A stretch of DNA of 64,000 bases from Pandoraea eparura (GCF_902459725.1 NZ_CABPSH010000011.1:1-64000); one strand, 5' to 3'. Shown: positions 26,998-35,581, numbered from the stretch's first letter. Notes: generated by a model from the sequence alone, not told the origin. Program-made: numbers and translations.

Positions 26998-27822
26998 ATG
27001 CGTGACCTGACTCTGCCGCGCGGCTGGCGCGTGGCACTGCTGCTACCGGCGCTGGCGGTCTTTCTGGCGTTCTGGCTGTTGCCGATGGCTGCCCTGGTGC
27101 AGGTCAGCGGGGACGGTCACGCGTTCGAGACCTATCGCGCCATTCTCACCAATGCGCGTTATCTCGACAGCCTGTGGCAGACCATCGTGCTCTCGGCACT
27201 GGTCACGCTGGCCACGTTGGCGTTATCGCTGGTGGCGGGCCTCTTCCTCACCCGTCACGACTTCCTCGGTAAATCGGCCCTTGTGTCGATGCTGACCCTG
27301 CCGCTGGCGTTCCCCGGCGTGGTGGTCGGATTCATGGTCATCATGCTCGCAGGCCGCCAGGGCCTCATCGGTGACCTGACGGCGAAACTTCTCGGCCACA
27401 AGCTCGTGTTCGCGTATTCGCTTGCGGGGCTCTTCATCGGGTACCTGTATTTCTCGATTCCGCGCGTGATTCTTGCCGTGATGGCGGCGGCGGAGTCGCT
27501 CGATCATTCGCTCACGGAAGCGGCGGCGTCGCTGGGGGCCGGCCCGTTCGCCATCGCGCGCGACGTGACGCTGCCCGCGCTGGCGCCGGCGCTGATCGCA
27601 TCGGGGGCGATGTGTTTCGCCACCTCGGTCGGCGCGTTCGGCACTGCCTTCACGCTGGCGACCGACATCGATGTATTGCCGATGACCATCTACACCGAGT
27701 TCACGCTCAACGCCAACGTGGCGACGGCGGCGGCGCTCTCGGTCGTTCTCGGCATCGTGACCTGGGCGGTGCTCATGCTGGCCCGAAATTTCACCGGGCC
27801 GACGGTCGCTGCCGGAGGTTGA
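26998..27822 (+). CDS. ABC transporter permease, first subunit
   Basis: 274 aa with about six membrane segments. The cytoplasmic coupling loop EAAASLGAGPFAIARDVTLP is the EAA motif of importers in the PotB/phosphonate/ferric class. A GAGGAG ribosome site lies a little upstream. The stop TGA overlaps the ATG of the second permease (TGATG), so both halves of the channel are made together. Confidence 0.9.
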   Translation: MRDLTLPRGWRVALLLPALAVFLAFWLLPMAALVQVSGDGHAFETYRAILTNARYLDSLWQTIVLSALVTLATLALSLVAGLFLTRHDFLGKSALVSMLTLPLAFPGVVVGFMVIMLAGRQGLIGDLTAKLLGHKLVFAYSLAGLFIGYLYFSIPRVILAVMAAAESLDHSLTEAAASLGAGPFAIARDVTLPALAPALIASGAMCFATSVGAFGTAFTLATDIDVLPMTIYTEFTLNANVATAAALSVVLGIVTWAVLMLARNFTGPTVAAGG

Positions 27823-28643
27823 TGCGCATGCTCAAGAAAACGCTTTTCACGCTACAACTGCTGCTTACGCTGCTGATGTGTGCATTCCTGCTGGTGCCGG
27901 TGGGCATGTCGATTCTCGCCGGGCTGTCGGTGAACTATTTCCGGGGACCGTCGGCCGGCCTCACGTTCAAGTGGGTGATCCAGGTCTGGCAGGACTATCA
28001 CGACGCGATTCTGAATTCGCTGTACGTCGGTGCTGCGACGCTCGTGTTGGTGACGCTGCTCGGCGTGCCGGCCGGCTACGTGCTGGCGCGCTGGCGCAGT
28101 CGCATGGCGCGCTGGATCGAGGAACTGCTGACGCTGCCCATCGCGCTGCCGGGGTTGGCCAGCGCGCTCGCGCTGATCAGCGTGTACGGTGGCATGCGCG
28201 GCTTTCGCGAAAGTCTGGCGTTCATCGTCGTGGGACACGTGATCTTCACGCTGCCGTTCATGGTGCGTGCCGTGGCGGCGGCGTGCGCCGACGCGCGCAT
28301 CAAGCTGATGGAAGAGGGCGCGGCAAGCCTCGGCGCGGGTTTCCTGCGTCGCTTCACGACGGTCGTGCTGCCCAACATCCGCAGCGAGATCGTGGCGGCC
28401 GCGCTCATCGTGGTGACGCTCTCGCTCGGCGAATTCAACCTGACGTGGATGCTGCACACGCCCGACACCAAGACGCTTCCCGTGGGGCTGGCGGACGCCT
28501 ATGCGTCGCTGCGACTGGAGATCGGCAGCGCGTACACGGCGGTGTTTTTCGTGTTGATCGTGCCGCTGCTGGTCGTCATGCAGATGACCGCGCAGCGGGC
28601 CAAAGCGTCGAAGGGCAAAGCCTCGACGCGTGGCCGCGCCTGA
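27822..28643 (+). CDS. ABC transporter permease, second subunit
   Basis: 273 aa from the ATG at 27822, which overlaps the stop of the first permease. The open frame continues upstream, but only inside the first permease gene. About six membrane segments; the EAA loop is EEGAASLGAGFLRRFTTVVL. The C-terminus is Lys/Arg-rich. It is partner of the first subunit, and the ATPase follows about 40 bp later. Confidence 0.9.
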   Translation: MRMLKKTLFTLQLLLTLLMCAFLLVPVGMSILAGLSVNYFRGPSAGLTFKWVIQVWQDYHDAILNSLYVGAATLVLVTLLGVPAGYVLARWRSRMARWIEELLTLPIALPGLASALALISVYGGMRGFRESLAFIVVGHVIFTLPFMVRAVAAACADARIKLMEEGAASLGAGFLRRFTTVVLPNIRSEIVAAALIVVTLSLGEFNLTWMLHTPDTKTLPVGLADAYASLRLEIGSAYTAVFFVLIVPLLVVMQMTAQRAKASKGKASTRGRA

Positions 28644-28686
28644 TCCGATCGACGCACGTACGCCACCGAATGCCAAGGATATGACG

Positions 28687-29730
28687 ATGAAACTGACTTC
28701 CATCCCGATTCATCTGGAACGCTGTGCCAAGACGTTTCACGGCAACACCGTGCTGCAACCGCTCGATCTGACAATCGGCGCGGGCGAGACGCTGGTGTTG
28801 CTCGGCCCGTCGGGGTGCGGCAAGACCACGACCCTGCGCATGATCGCCGGGCTCGAGCGGCCCGATGCGGGCGGCCGCGTGCGTTTCGGCGACGAGGACG
28901 TCACGCGCCTGCCCATCGAGAAGCGTCGCGTGGGCATGGTGTTCCAGAACTACGCGCTGTTCCCGAACTTCACTGTGCGGGGCAATGTTGCGTATGGATT
29001 GAAGCTGCGTGGCCTGCCTTCCGCGCAGATCGACAAACGCGTCAACGAGCTGCTCGAACTCGTGCAGCTCACCCCGTTCGCCGAGCGCGCCATTGCGCAA
29101 CTCTCGGGCGGTCAGAAGCAGCGCGTGGCGCTGGCGCGCGCGCTCGCGCCGGAGCCGCGCGTGCTGCTGCTCGACGAACCGCTCACGGCCCTCGACGCCA
29201 AACTGCGCGAGACCGTGCGCGCCGATATGGATCGTCTGCTGCGCGGGCTCGGCGTGACGACCGTGTACGTGACCCACGATCAGGACGAGGCGATGGCGCT
29301 GGGTGATCGCATCGTGGTGATGAGCGCGGGGCGCATCGAACAGATCGGCGCGCCGCGCGACATCTACTATCAGCCGGCATCTCGCCACGTGGCCAACTTC
29401 GTCGGCACGCTCAATCGTCTGGCCGGCGTGTGGCGCGACGGGCATTTCCATCTGGAGGGCGGCCGCGTTGCCTGCCCGAACGTGCGCGCCGACGTGCAGG
29501 AGTTGTACTTCCGCCCGGAAGATGCGGTCGTGGTGCCGGCGGGCGATGCTTCGATCGTCGGCCGAATCGAGGAAGTGCAGTTTCTCGGCGACCGTACCCG
29601 CCTGACGCTGGGCGGCGTGTCCGCCGGGGGGGCGGTGCTGGTCGAAGTGTCCAGCCGTCGCGAGTGTCGCGTCGGCGAACAGGTCGGGTTGTCGCTGCCC
29701 GCCGCCCATGTCTTTTCGCTCCACGGATAA
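28687..29730 (+). CDS. ABC transporter ATPase (PotA/UgpC-like)
   Basis: 347 aa. Start chosen at ATG 28687 because AAGGA sits seven bases before it; an ATG two codons earlier and a GTG at 28630 are alternatives. Walker A GPSGCGKTT, Q-loop MVFQNYALFPN, signature LSGGQKQR, Walker B VLLLDEP and H-loop THDQDEAMAL are intact. A C-terminal TOBE-like domain (about residues 230-347) resembles those of spermidine, phosphonate and glycerol-phosphate importers. The phosphodiesterase gene starts 7 bp after the stop. Confidence 0.92.
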   Translation: MKLTSIPIHLERCAKTFHGNTVLQPLDLTIGAGETLVLLGPSGCGKTTTLRMIAGLERPDAGGRVRFGDEDVTRLPIEKRRVGMVFQNYALFPNFTVRGNVAYGLKLRGLPSAQIDKRVNELLELVQLTPFAERAIAQLSGGQKQRVALARALAPEPRVLLLDEPLTALDAKLRETVRADMDRLLRGLGVTTVYVTHDQDEAMALGDRIVVMSAGRIEQIGAPRDIYYQPASRHVANFVGTLNRLAGVWRDGHFHLEGGRVACPNVRADVQELYFRPEDAVVVPAGDASIVGRIEEVQFLGDRTRLTLGGVSAGGAVLVEVSSRRECRVGEQVGLSLPAAHVFSLHG

Positions 29731-29737
29731 TCTGCCC

Positions 29738-30565
29738 ATGCTGTTCGCGCAAATCAGCGACCTTCACATCAAACGGCCCGGCAAGCTGGCCTATCGGCGC
29801 GTGGATACCGCCGCCTATCTCGAACGCTGCGTGGCGCGTCTGAATGCGCTCGTGCCGCGTCCCGACTTCGTCGTACTGACGGGCGATCTCGTCGACTTTG
29901 GCGCGCGTGAGGAATACGAGCATCTGCGTCGTTTGCTCGCGCCGTTGCAGATTCCCTACTACCTGGTCATCGGCAATCACGACGGGCGCGATGCCCTGCG
30001 TGAGGTATTTCCCGAGCACACCTATCTCGGCGAGTCGGGCAGCTTCGTGCAATACACGGCAATGCTCGGTGCGTTGCGGCTCGTGGCGCTGGATACGCAG
30101 GATCCGCCCAACGGCGGCGGGCGGCTGTGCGATGCGCGTCTGCAATGGCTCGAAGCGACGCTCGCAAGCGATACCGTCACGCCAACCGTGATCGCCATGC
30201 ACCATCCGCCTTTCGCGTGCGGCATCGAGCACATGGACGTTCAGGCGCTGGACGCCGCCGATGCGGTGAAGCTCGCGGGCGTGGTGCGCCGTTTCGACAA
30301 TGTCGAGCGATTGATTTGTGGCCACGTCCATCGACCGATTCACACGCGCTTTGCCGGCACGATTGCGAGCGTATGCCCGTCACCGGCGCACCAGGTCGCG
30401 CTCGATCTGCGCGAGGGCGGACCGTCTGCGTGGGCGCTCGATCCGCCGGCGTTCCAGTTGCATCGTTTCACGCCGCAGATCGGGCTGGTCTCGCATCTGG
30501 CCTTCGTCGACGATGCGGGCGGTTCGCATCCGTTCTATGACGCGTCGGGCGCTTTGATCGACTGA
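29738..30565 (+). CDS. GpdQ-like binuclear metallophosphodiesterase
   Basis: 275 aa, cytoplasmic (no signal peptide). The calcineurin-like active site is complete: Asp8 and His10 (ISDLH), Asp50 (TGDLVD), Asn80-His81 (IGNHD), His156 (AMHHPP), His196 and His198 (CGHVH). Numbers match Enterobacter GpdQ almost one for one, including overall length. GpdQ hydrolyses glycerophosphodiesters and a broad range of other phosphodiesters. As the last gene of an ABC importer unit, it probably cleaves the imported compound. An ATG at 29708 is in frame but lies inside the ATPase gene; 29738 gives the normal MLFAQISDLH start. A strong terminator follows. Confidence 0.92.
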   Translation: MLFAQISDLHIKRPGKLAYRRVDTAAYLERCVARLNALVPRPDFVVLTGDLVDFGAREEYEHLRRLLAPLQIPYYLVIGNHDGRDALREVFPEHTYLGESGSFVQYTAMLGALRLVALDTQDPPNGGGRLCDARLQWLEATLASDTVTPTVIAMHHPPFACGIEHMDVQALDAADAVKLAGVVRRFDNVERLICGHVHRPIHTRFAGTIASVCPSPAHQVALDLREGGPSAWALDPPAFQLHRFTPQIGLVSHLAFVDDAGGSHPFYDASGALID

Positions 30566-30615
30566 AGCGCCCTCGGCGGCAGCCCTCGCGGCGAGTGCGC
30601 GGTATCGCAATGACA

Positions 30616-30656
30616 AAACGACACGAGGCCCCCGAATTGGGGGCCTCGTGTCGTTT
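30616..30656. terminator. Bidirectional terminator between gpdQ-like and hmp genes
   Basis: An 18-bp perfect stem (30616-30633 with 30639-30656) around a 5-nt loop, with AAA/TTT ends, serves both convergent transcripts. Confidence 0.92.
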
Positions 30657-30670
30657 ACCGCGGGGCTGAA

Positions 30671-31873
30671 TCAGAGCAGGTGGTCGAGGGCGTCCGGACC
30701 GAAGACTTCACGATGCAAACGCTCGGCCGGCACGCCGGCGTCGCGCAGGGCACGCCATTGCGTCTGCATGAACGGCACCGGGCCGCACAGCAGGTAGTCG
30801 GCGTTGGCGGGCAAGGCGAGGCGGGCGATGTCCATCCGGCCGGCGTAGGTGTAGTCAGTGCCTTCGCGCTCGTCGCTTTGCGGCGTTTCGAAGAACGTCG
30901 CCACGCGCAGGTTCGGCAGTTGCGACGCGGCGAACGTCAGGTGACGGCGAAGCGCAACGTGCGAGCCGTGACGGGCAGCATGCGCAAACAGGATCTCGCG
31001 GCGCGACCCCTTGGCGGCCAGTGCGGCCACCATCGACATCATCGGCGTGATACCGACGCCGGCGCTGAGCAGCACGAGCGGACGAGCCTCGTCGAGCGAC
31101 GTCGTGAATTCGCCGTACGGCGCGCTCACGAGCAGACGGTCGCCGGCCTTCACATTGGCGTGCAGCCAGTTCGAGACCTGACCGGCCGGCTTCGTTTCGT
31201 CGGCGGCCTCAGCCTTGACGGTGATGCGCCAGTGCGCGGCTTGCGGAGCGTCCGACAGGCTGTACTGACGGCGTTGTTGCAGGCCGTCCGGCAAGGTCAC
31301 CGAGATGCTCACGTATTGTCCCGGCGCGAATTCGCCCGGCGAGCCACCTTCGGGGGTCGTCAGGTAGTAGGAGACGATGTGATCCGTTTCGCGGTCGACA
31401 TCGGCCACGACCAGTTCGCGCAATGCGCCCAGCGGCGCGTGCGTGCGCTCGGACAACCGGGCTTCGGCGGCGATCAGTTCACCGGCGAGCAGCCAGTAGG
31501 CTTCGTCCCACGCGGCGATCAGTTCGGGCGTGGCGGCGTCGCCCAACACGTCCTTGATGGCGCCGAGCAGATGGCGGCCGACGATCGGGTAATGCGACGG
31601 CGTGATGCCGACCGACACGTGCTTGTGCACGATGCGCTCCAGCACGGGACCCAGCGCCGCGGCGTTGTCGATGTTCGCGGCGTAGGCGAACACGGCCGAG
31701 GCGAGCGACTGTTGCTGCGCGCCGCTGGCTTGATTGCCCATGTTGAAGAGGTTACGCAGCTCAGGGTGGGCTTCGAACATGCTTGCGTAGAAGTGGCGCG
31801 TGATCGCAAGGCCGTGCTCGCGCAAAACGGGAACACTCGCATCGATGTAGGGGCGGGAAGCTGCGGAAAGCAT
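30671..31873 (-). CDS. hmp: Flavohaemoglobin, nitric oxide dioxygenase
   Basis: 400 aa from the ATG at 31873 (AGGAG eight bases before). The globin domain carries Tyr29, Gln53, proximal His85 and Tyr95 at the same numbers as E. coli Hmp. The FAD domain has RRQYSLSD and the NAD domain LLSAGVGITPMMSMV. It converts NO and O2 to nitrate using NADPH, protecting against nitrosative stress. Two NsrR-type boxes lie upstream (31895-31917 and 32054-32076), one of them over a promoter, so NO-dependent derepression by NsrR is expected. The nsrR gene itself is not in this window. Confidence 0.97.
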   Translation of the reverse strand: MLSAASRPYIDASVPVLREHGLAITRHFYASMFEAHPELRNLFNMGNQASGAQQQSLASAVFAYAANIDNAAALGPVLERIVHKHVSVGITPSHYPIVGRHLLGAIKDVLGDAATPELIAAWDEAYWLLAGELIAAEARLSERTHAPLGALRELVVADVDRETDHIVSYYLTTPEGGSPGEFAPGQYVSISVTLPDGLQQRRQYSLSDAPQAAHWRITVKAEAADETKPAGQVSNWLHANVKAGDRLLVSAPYGEFTTSLDEARPLVLLSAGVGITPMMSMVAALAAKGSRREILFAHAARHGSHVALRRHLTFAASQLPNLRVATFFETPQSDEREGTDYTYAGRMDIARLALPANADYLLCGPVPFMQTQWRALRDAGVPAERLHREVFGPDALDHLL

Positions 31874-31894
31874 GGCAAAAACTCCTGAAATTGT

Positions 31895-31917
31895 AAGATG
31901 CAATTCATATGCATCTT
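31895..31917. promoter_or_regulatory. NsrR box, hmp-proximal
   Basis: Half-site AAGATGCAATT, one central base, then ATATGCATCTT: a 23-bp inverted repeat matching the AAGATGCATTT-type NsrR consensus. It ends 22 bases before the hmp start, so it lies in the leader or overlaps a second promoter. Confidence 0.85.
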
Positions 31918-32048
31918 TTTGAGCGCACTTATAGGTATTCCATCAGCACCGCCGGATCTTATTGTGCGGAAGATTCTCGGTGCGGCATTCGGTCGCCGGG
32001 GGCCCTCGGCTCACAGCACAACAACCACTTCAGGGGCTCGGCGAGAGC

Positions 32049-32082
32049 ATTATAAGATGCAAATCAAATGCATGTTATAGGG
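32049..32082 (-). promoter_or_regulatory. hmp promoter with a second NsrR box
   Basis: On the minus strand a perfect TATAAT (32054-32049) points at hmp. Upstream of it, between -35 and -10, lies AAGATGCAAAT, one base, AAATGCATGTT (32054-32076), a second near-consensus NsrR inverted repeat. The -35 (ATAACA with an 18-bp spacer) is weak. Transcription from here gives a leader of about 170 nt containing the proximal box. Confidence 0.75.
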
Positions 32083-32157
32083 ATGCGGCGGAATGTCGCA
32101 TTGGCGCGCCGAGGTCACGCGTGCGATCGGTACAGCCGATATGGCCAAAGCGACTGA

Positions 32158-32193
32158 AGCAAAGGAAGCAAAGGGAGCAAAGGGAGCAAAGGG
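32158..32193. repeat. Four 9-bp tandem repeats
   Basis: One AGCAAAGGA and three AGCAAAGGG units lie head to tail between the NsrR region and the 3' end of the ankyrin-like gene. Confidence 0.88.
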
Positions 32194-32231
32194 AGCGGCC
32201 GAAGCGACCAATGCGCCAATGCCGGGGCAAG

Positions 32232-33941
32232 CTACTGCCGATTGGCCACCTTTTTTTGCGCGCTGTTGCGTGTTTCGTTGACGAACGCGAAGCTGGCCCG
32301 CACGAACCGGGTGCGATCGGTGCACAGGAACGAGAGTGCCGTATTCCCGGATCGGTTGGGCTGGGTGGGGTCGCCGCCATAGCGCAACGCCGTGGTCAGC
32401 ATGTAGTCGGCGAGGATGGCGCTCTCACGCGTGCGGGTGGCGCCCGCCAGGGCGTGCATGAGCGTATTGCCGTCCGGCCCGCAGGCGTTGGTGTTCGGTT
32501 GGAGCGCAAGCAGCACTTCGGCGGCGCCGCAGTATCCCTGCCGGGCCAGCCACAGGACCGGCGGCGTACCGTCCGTATGCCGTTGCCCGATGTCGACGCC
32601 GTCGCGCTGGAGCGACATCCCCAACTGGAAGAGCGATTCGTGCGGCAGCAACGGGTCGTGCCCCTGCGCGATGCGTCGATGCGCCTCGGCGGCCATGGCG
32701 ATGACGAAGGGCGGTACATGACGGTTGGCGCCCGAGGCAACGGGCGAGGTGGAGGTAGACACGCCACGCCTTGCCCGCTCGCGCGCTTGCGCAATCATCG
32801 TTTGATTGAGCCGCAGGTACTGCGCAAGGCCGTCGCCAAGCAGCGCGCACGGTGTCGTGCCTTCCCGGTTGGGTGCTTCGGGATTGCGGCCGAATCGCAT
32901 GGCGAGGTTGAGCAGGAAGAAGGCGGAGACGGCGTGCTGCCGGAGATGCGTCACAGCCGCGAGATAGTGCATGAGCGTATTGCCGTTACGGTCGGCGCCA
33001 CTATCGCCCGCGCTGAGCGAGAGCAGGGCTTCTGCCGCCGCGCAATAGCCGTTCAGCGCGAGCAGCATGACCGGAGGGGACCCGGTGCGGGAGCGCAGCG
33101 ACAGATCGGCGCCATATGACTGGAACATCGCGCCAAGTTGGTGAAACGACACATGAGGGACCAGCAAATCGTGGCCCTGCGCATAAAGTCGTTGGGCCTG
33201 GGCCGCCAGGGCGGTGGCCACGAGCGGCACACCGTTGGCGGTGCGCTGATTGACGTCGGCGCCGTAGCTCAGCAGTGACGGCAAGCATTCGGGCGCGACC
33301 TGGCTGCAAACATGCGAGAGCGGGAGATGGACGTTGCCCGGGACGTCGGACGCCGCGACGTCGTTGGTCGTGTCGCGGCCGCAGGCGACGAGCACCCGGA
33401 GCGCCGCGGCGAGTGTCCCTGTCGGCTCGGCGGGGGCGGGGGCGTTCAGGATCGAATCGACAAACACGCTGAGGTAGCCCGATGGCGCTGCGGCAAAGCG
33501 CAGCCAGAGTTGCAGTCCTTCATCGCTCAACAGCAAGGCGGCGTCCTCGGGGCGTAACCGATCCCGTCGGGTCCGGTCGATGAAGATGCCGGCGTCGTCG
33601 AGTTTGGCCAGGGTGCGGTCCTGGGCAGGCATGCAGAACAGCGTGGCCATCGAAAAGGCCAATTCCTCGGGGCGGGACGCGCCGGAGATCAGGCAACTGT
33701 CGCGTAGCGCTCGGCCAGCCGTCGTGTTCAGGTTCATCAATATTTCCCATGCCTGCTGCGGCGAGCAATGGCCGTCTCGTTTGGCAATCAGCAGGCGATC
33801 GAGCGTCATGTCGGACACGGCCGAGGAGGCGGGGGCGACTGCATCGTTAGGCGCGACGCCTGAAGGATTGGGTTGCGCTGTGGGACTCGGGCAAGCAGCG
33901 CCGGCACAAAAGGACGGCGCAGCCAGTGGCGATTTAGGCAT
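32232..33941 (-). CDS. Ankyrin-like repeat protein A, function unknown
   Basis: 569 aa, no signal peptide or membrane segment. Residues 1-44 are Pro/Ala/Ser-rich and probably disordered. Residues 45-165 form a module (starting MTLDRLL, ending DEGLQLWLRFAAAPSGYLSVF) that I do not recognise. Then come ankyrin-type helices (LLSYGADVNQRTANGVPLVATAL) and two copies of a longer unit, about residues 241-368 and 414-541, offset by 171 residues; both contain AQGHD, GYC-AAE and DGNTLMH/RNGNTLMH. The neighbouring gene at 34137 is a paralogue with one unit. Ankyrin folds bind proteins; a secreted effector or interbacterial toxin is possible, but no catalytic motif is visible. Neither paralogue has a clear Shine-Dalgarno site. 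Confidence 0.8.
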   Translation of the reverse strand: MPKSPLAAPSFCAGAACPSPTAQPNPSGVAPNDAVAPASSAVSDMTLDRLLIAKRDGHCSPQQAWEILMNLNTTAGRALRDSCLISGASRPEELAFSMATLFCMPAQDRTLAKLDDAGIFIDRTRRDRLRPEDAALLLSDEGLQLWLRFAAAPSGYLSVFVDSILNAPAPAEPTGTLAAALRVLVACGRDTTNDVAASDVPGNVHLPLSHVCSQVAPECLPSLLSYGADVNQRTANGVPLVATALAAQAQRLYAQGHDLLVPHVSFHQLGAMFQSYGADLSLRSRTGSPPVMLLALNGYCAAAEALLSLSAGDSGADRNGNTLMHYLAAVTHLRQHAVSAFFLLNLAMRFGRNPEAPNREGTTPCALLGDGLAQYLRLNQTMIAQARERARRGVSTSTSPVASGANRHVPPFVIAMAAEAHRRIAQGHDPLLPHESLFQLGMSLQRDGVDIGQRHTDGTPPVLWLARQGYCGAAEVLLALQPNTNACGPDGNTLMHALAGATRTRESAILADYMLTTALRYGGDPTQPNRSGNTALSFLCTDRTRFVRASFAFVNETRNSAQKKVANRQ

Positions 33942-34006
33942 GGAGGATAGGGATGCGAAGCAATGTGGGGATGCGCAAGACGAGGCAAGCGCGGTTTGGC
34001 AAGCTG

Positions 34007-34062
34007 CCGACGCCCGACGCCCGACGCCCGACGCCCGACGCCCGATGCCCGATGCCCGATGC
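34007..34062. repeat. Eight 7-bp tandem repeats upstream of ankyrin-like gene A
   Basis: Five CCGACGC units (34007-34041) are followed by three CCGATGC units (34042-34062), 66-121 bp before the start of the ankyrin-like gene on the minus strand. A 7-bp unit is not a multiple of 3, so copy-number change would alter promoter spacing or, if translated, the reading frame. Confidence 0.93.
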
Positions 34063-34136
34063 CACGTCGCATTGCGAGGGCAGCCAAGAGGCGGCGTGCG
34101 CGCCGGATGACGGCGTAACGCGGGCCGGAGGGCAAG

Positions 34137-35342
34137 CTAGATCAGTGCACGAATCCGTCGACGCGCAGTGGTTCTCACGGTGTCGAGGCGCTGATCGCCG
34201 ATTTGCGGGGCGGCAGGCAACGGGTCGGGGACCCACGAGCGCGGCGTTTGTCCCGCATGGTTGGCGCGCGTCATGTCGCCGCCGTAGCCCGACGCGACGA
34301 CGAGGGCGTGACGTGCAAGGCAGGCGTAATCGAGCCTGACCGGGGTGTCTTGCAAGCGGACGACGTATGCGAGATGGTGCATCAACGTGTTGCCGCTCCG
34401 GTCGGGAGCGTTCGGATCGGCCCCGGCAGCGAGCAGGGCTTCGGCGGCGCCGCAAAGTCCGTGAAACGTGAGCAAGGCGGGCGCGGGCATGCCTTCGCGA
34501 TTCGATTGGGTGAGATCCGCACCTTGGCGCCTGAGGAGTTGCGCGAGTTGGTGCAGCGAGTCGTGCGGATCGAGGGGATCATGATCGGCGGTGTACAGGC
34601 GAAGCGCCTGCGCGCGCATGGCGACCACCGTCAGCGGCATGCCCTGCTCGTTCGTCTGCTCGGGGCACGCGCCGAGTTGGAGCAGGCGGCGCAGCCATTG
34701 CGGTGCGGTCTGGCTGCACAAATGCGCGAGGGGATTGCGAGGGGCGGTGGCGGTCGGGTTCGCCGGCGTGGCGTCGGTCGTGTCGCGCCCGACCGCCACC
34801 AGCACGCGAAGGATCTTGTCGATGCGCGCGCGGCTTTTGGTGGTGGCTTCGCCGAAGACGTCGGAGCCGTCGAACACGCTCAGATAGCAGGTCGGCGACG
34901 CGGCGTATTGCAGCCAGAGTTTCAGGCCTTCGTCGCTTCGCAACAAGGCGGTGTCGTCGGCGCGCAGTTGCCGGGCACGGGCCGGCACGAGGAAGATGCC
35001 GACGTCGATCAATTGATCCAGCGTGCGTTCTTCCTCGGGCGTGGTGAGCAGCGTCGCCATCTGGAGGAACAACGGTCCGTTGGGGGAGGCACTCTCACAC
35101 GCGAGCCGCAGCTCGCGACTTGCATAGGCTTGCGGGTCGACCAGTGCGAGCCAGATATCTTGCGTGCGATAGCGGCGCGAGCGCTGTGCGTCGAGCAATT
35201 GACTGAGCGTCATGGCCGTGAGCGGTGCCGTATCTCGATTGTAGATACGGCGAGCGGCGTCGTTCTCGGCAAGGGCAGGGGCGGGCGAGAGGATTTCGGG
35301 CGTGCTGGCGGCGGGAGAGGGAAGAGACGACGGACCGGGCAT
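34137..35342 (-). CDS. Ankyrin-like repeat protein B, paralogue of A
   Basis: 401 aa from the ATG at 35342. The frame is open further upstream, but this start places the conserved module at residue 44, almost exactly as in protein A (residue 45), after a similar Pro/Ala-rich lead. Shared blocks include RSDEGLKLWLQYAASPTCYL, ILRVLVAVGRDTTDA, PLAHLCSQTAPQWLRRLL, then one ankyrin-type unit with HDPLDPHDSLHQL, GADPNAPDRSGNTLMHHLA and a Tyr-Gly-Gly-Asp block. The tail is Arg-rich. Protein A has two of these units, so the pair differ by a unit duplication. Cytoplasmic by sequence; function unknown. The two genes are co-directional with about 195 bp between them, including the heptanucleotide repeat. 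Confidence 0.8.
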   Translation of the reverse strand: MPGPSSLPSPAASTPEILSPAPALAENDAARRIYNRDTAPLTAMTLSQLLDAQRSRRYRTQDIWLALVDPQAYASRELRLACESASPNGPLFLQMATLLTTPEEERTLDQLIDVGIFLVPARARQLRADDTALLRSDEGLKLWLQYAASPTCYLSVFDGSDVFGEATTKSRARIDKILRVLVAVGRDTTDATPANPTATAPRNPLAHLCSQTAPQWLRRLLQLGACPEQTNEQGMPLTVVAMRAQALRLYTADHDPLDPHDSLHQLAQLLRRQGADLTQSNREGMPAPALLTFHGLCGAAEALLAAGADPNAPDRSGNTLMHHLAYVVRLQDTPVRLDYACLARHALVVASGYGGDMTRANHAGQTPRSWVPDPLPAAPQIGDQRLDTVRTTARRRIRALI

Positions 35343-35581
35343 AGTCGTTGGGTGCGTGGCGGTGGAAAAGCCGCATGGTGGCGCATATGCCGCCGGTCGG
35401 TTTTGGCATTCGTGCCCTGGGTTTATCGGTGGTGCGCATGCGAGCGGAAATGTGGCGGGCATGTGGGAGGCATGTGGGAGGCACTGCGGGAGAAAACGAG
35501 AGAGGACATGCGAGAGCACAGGCGAACGGGACGCGCGGGGAATTACAATGCGGTATTCATGATTTATCGCCCATTCCCTGT

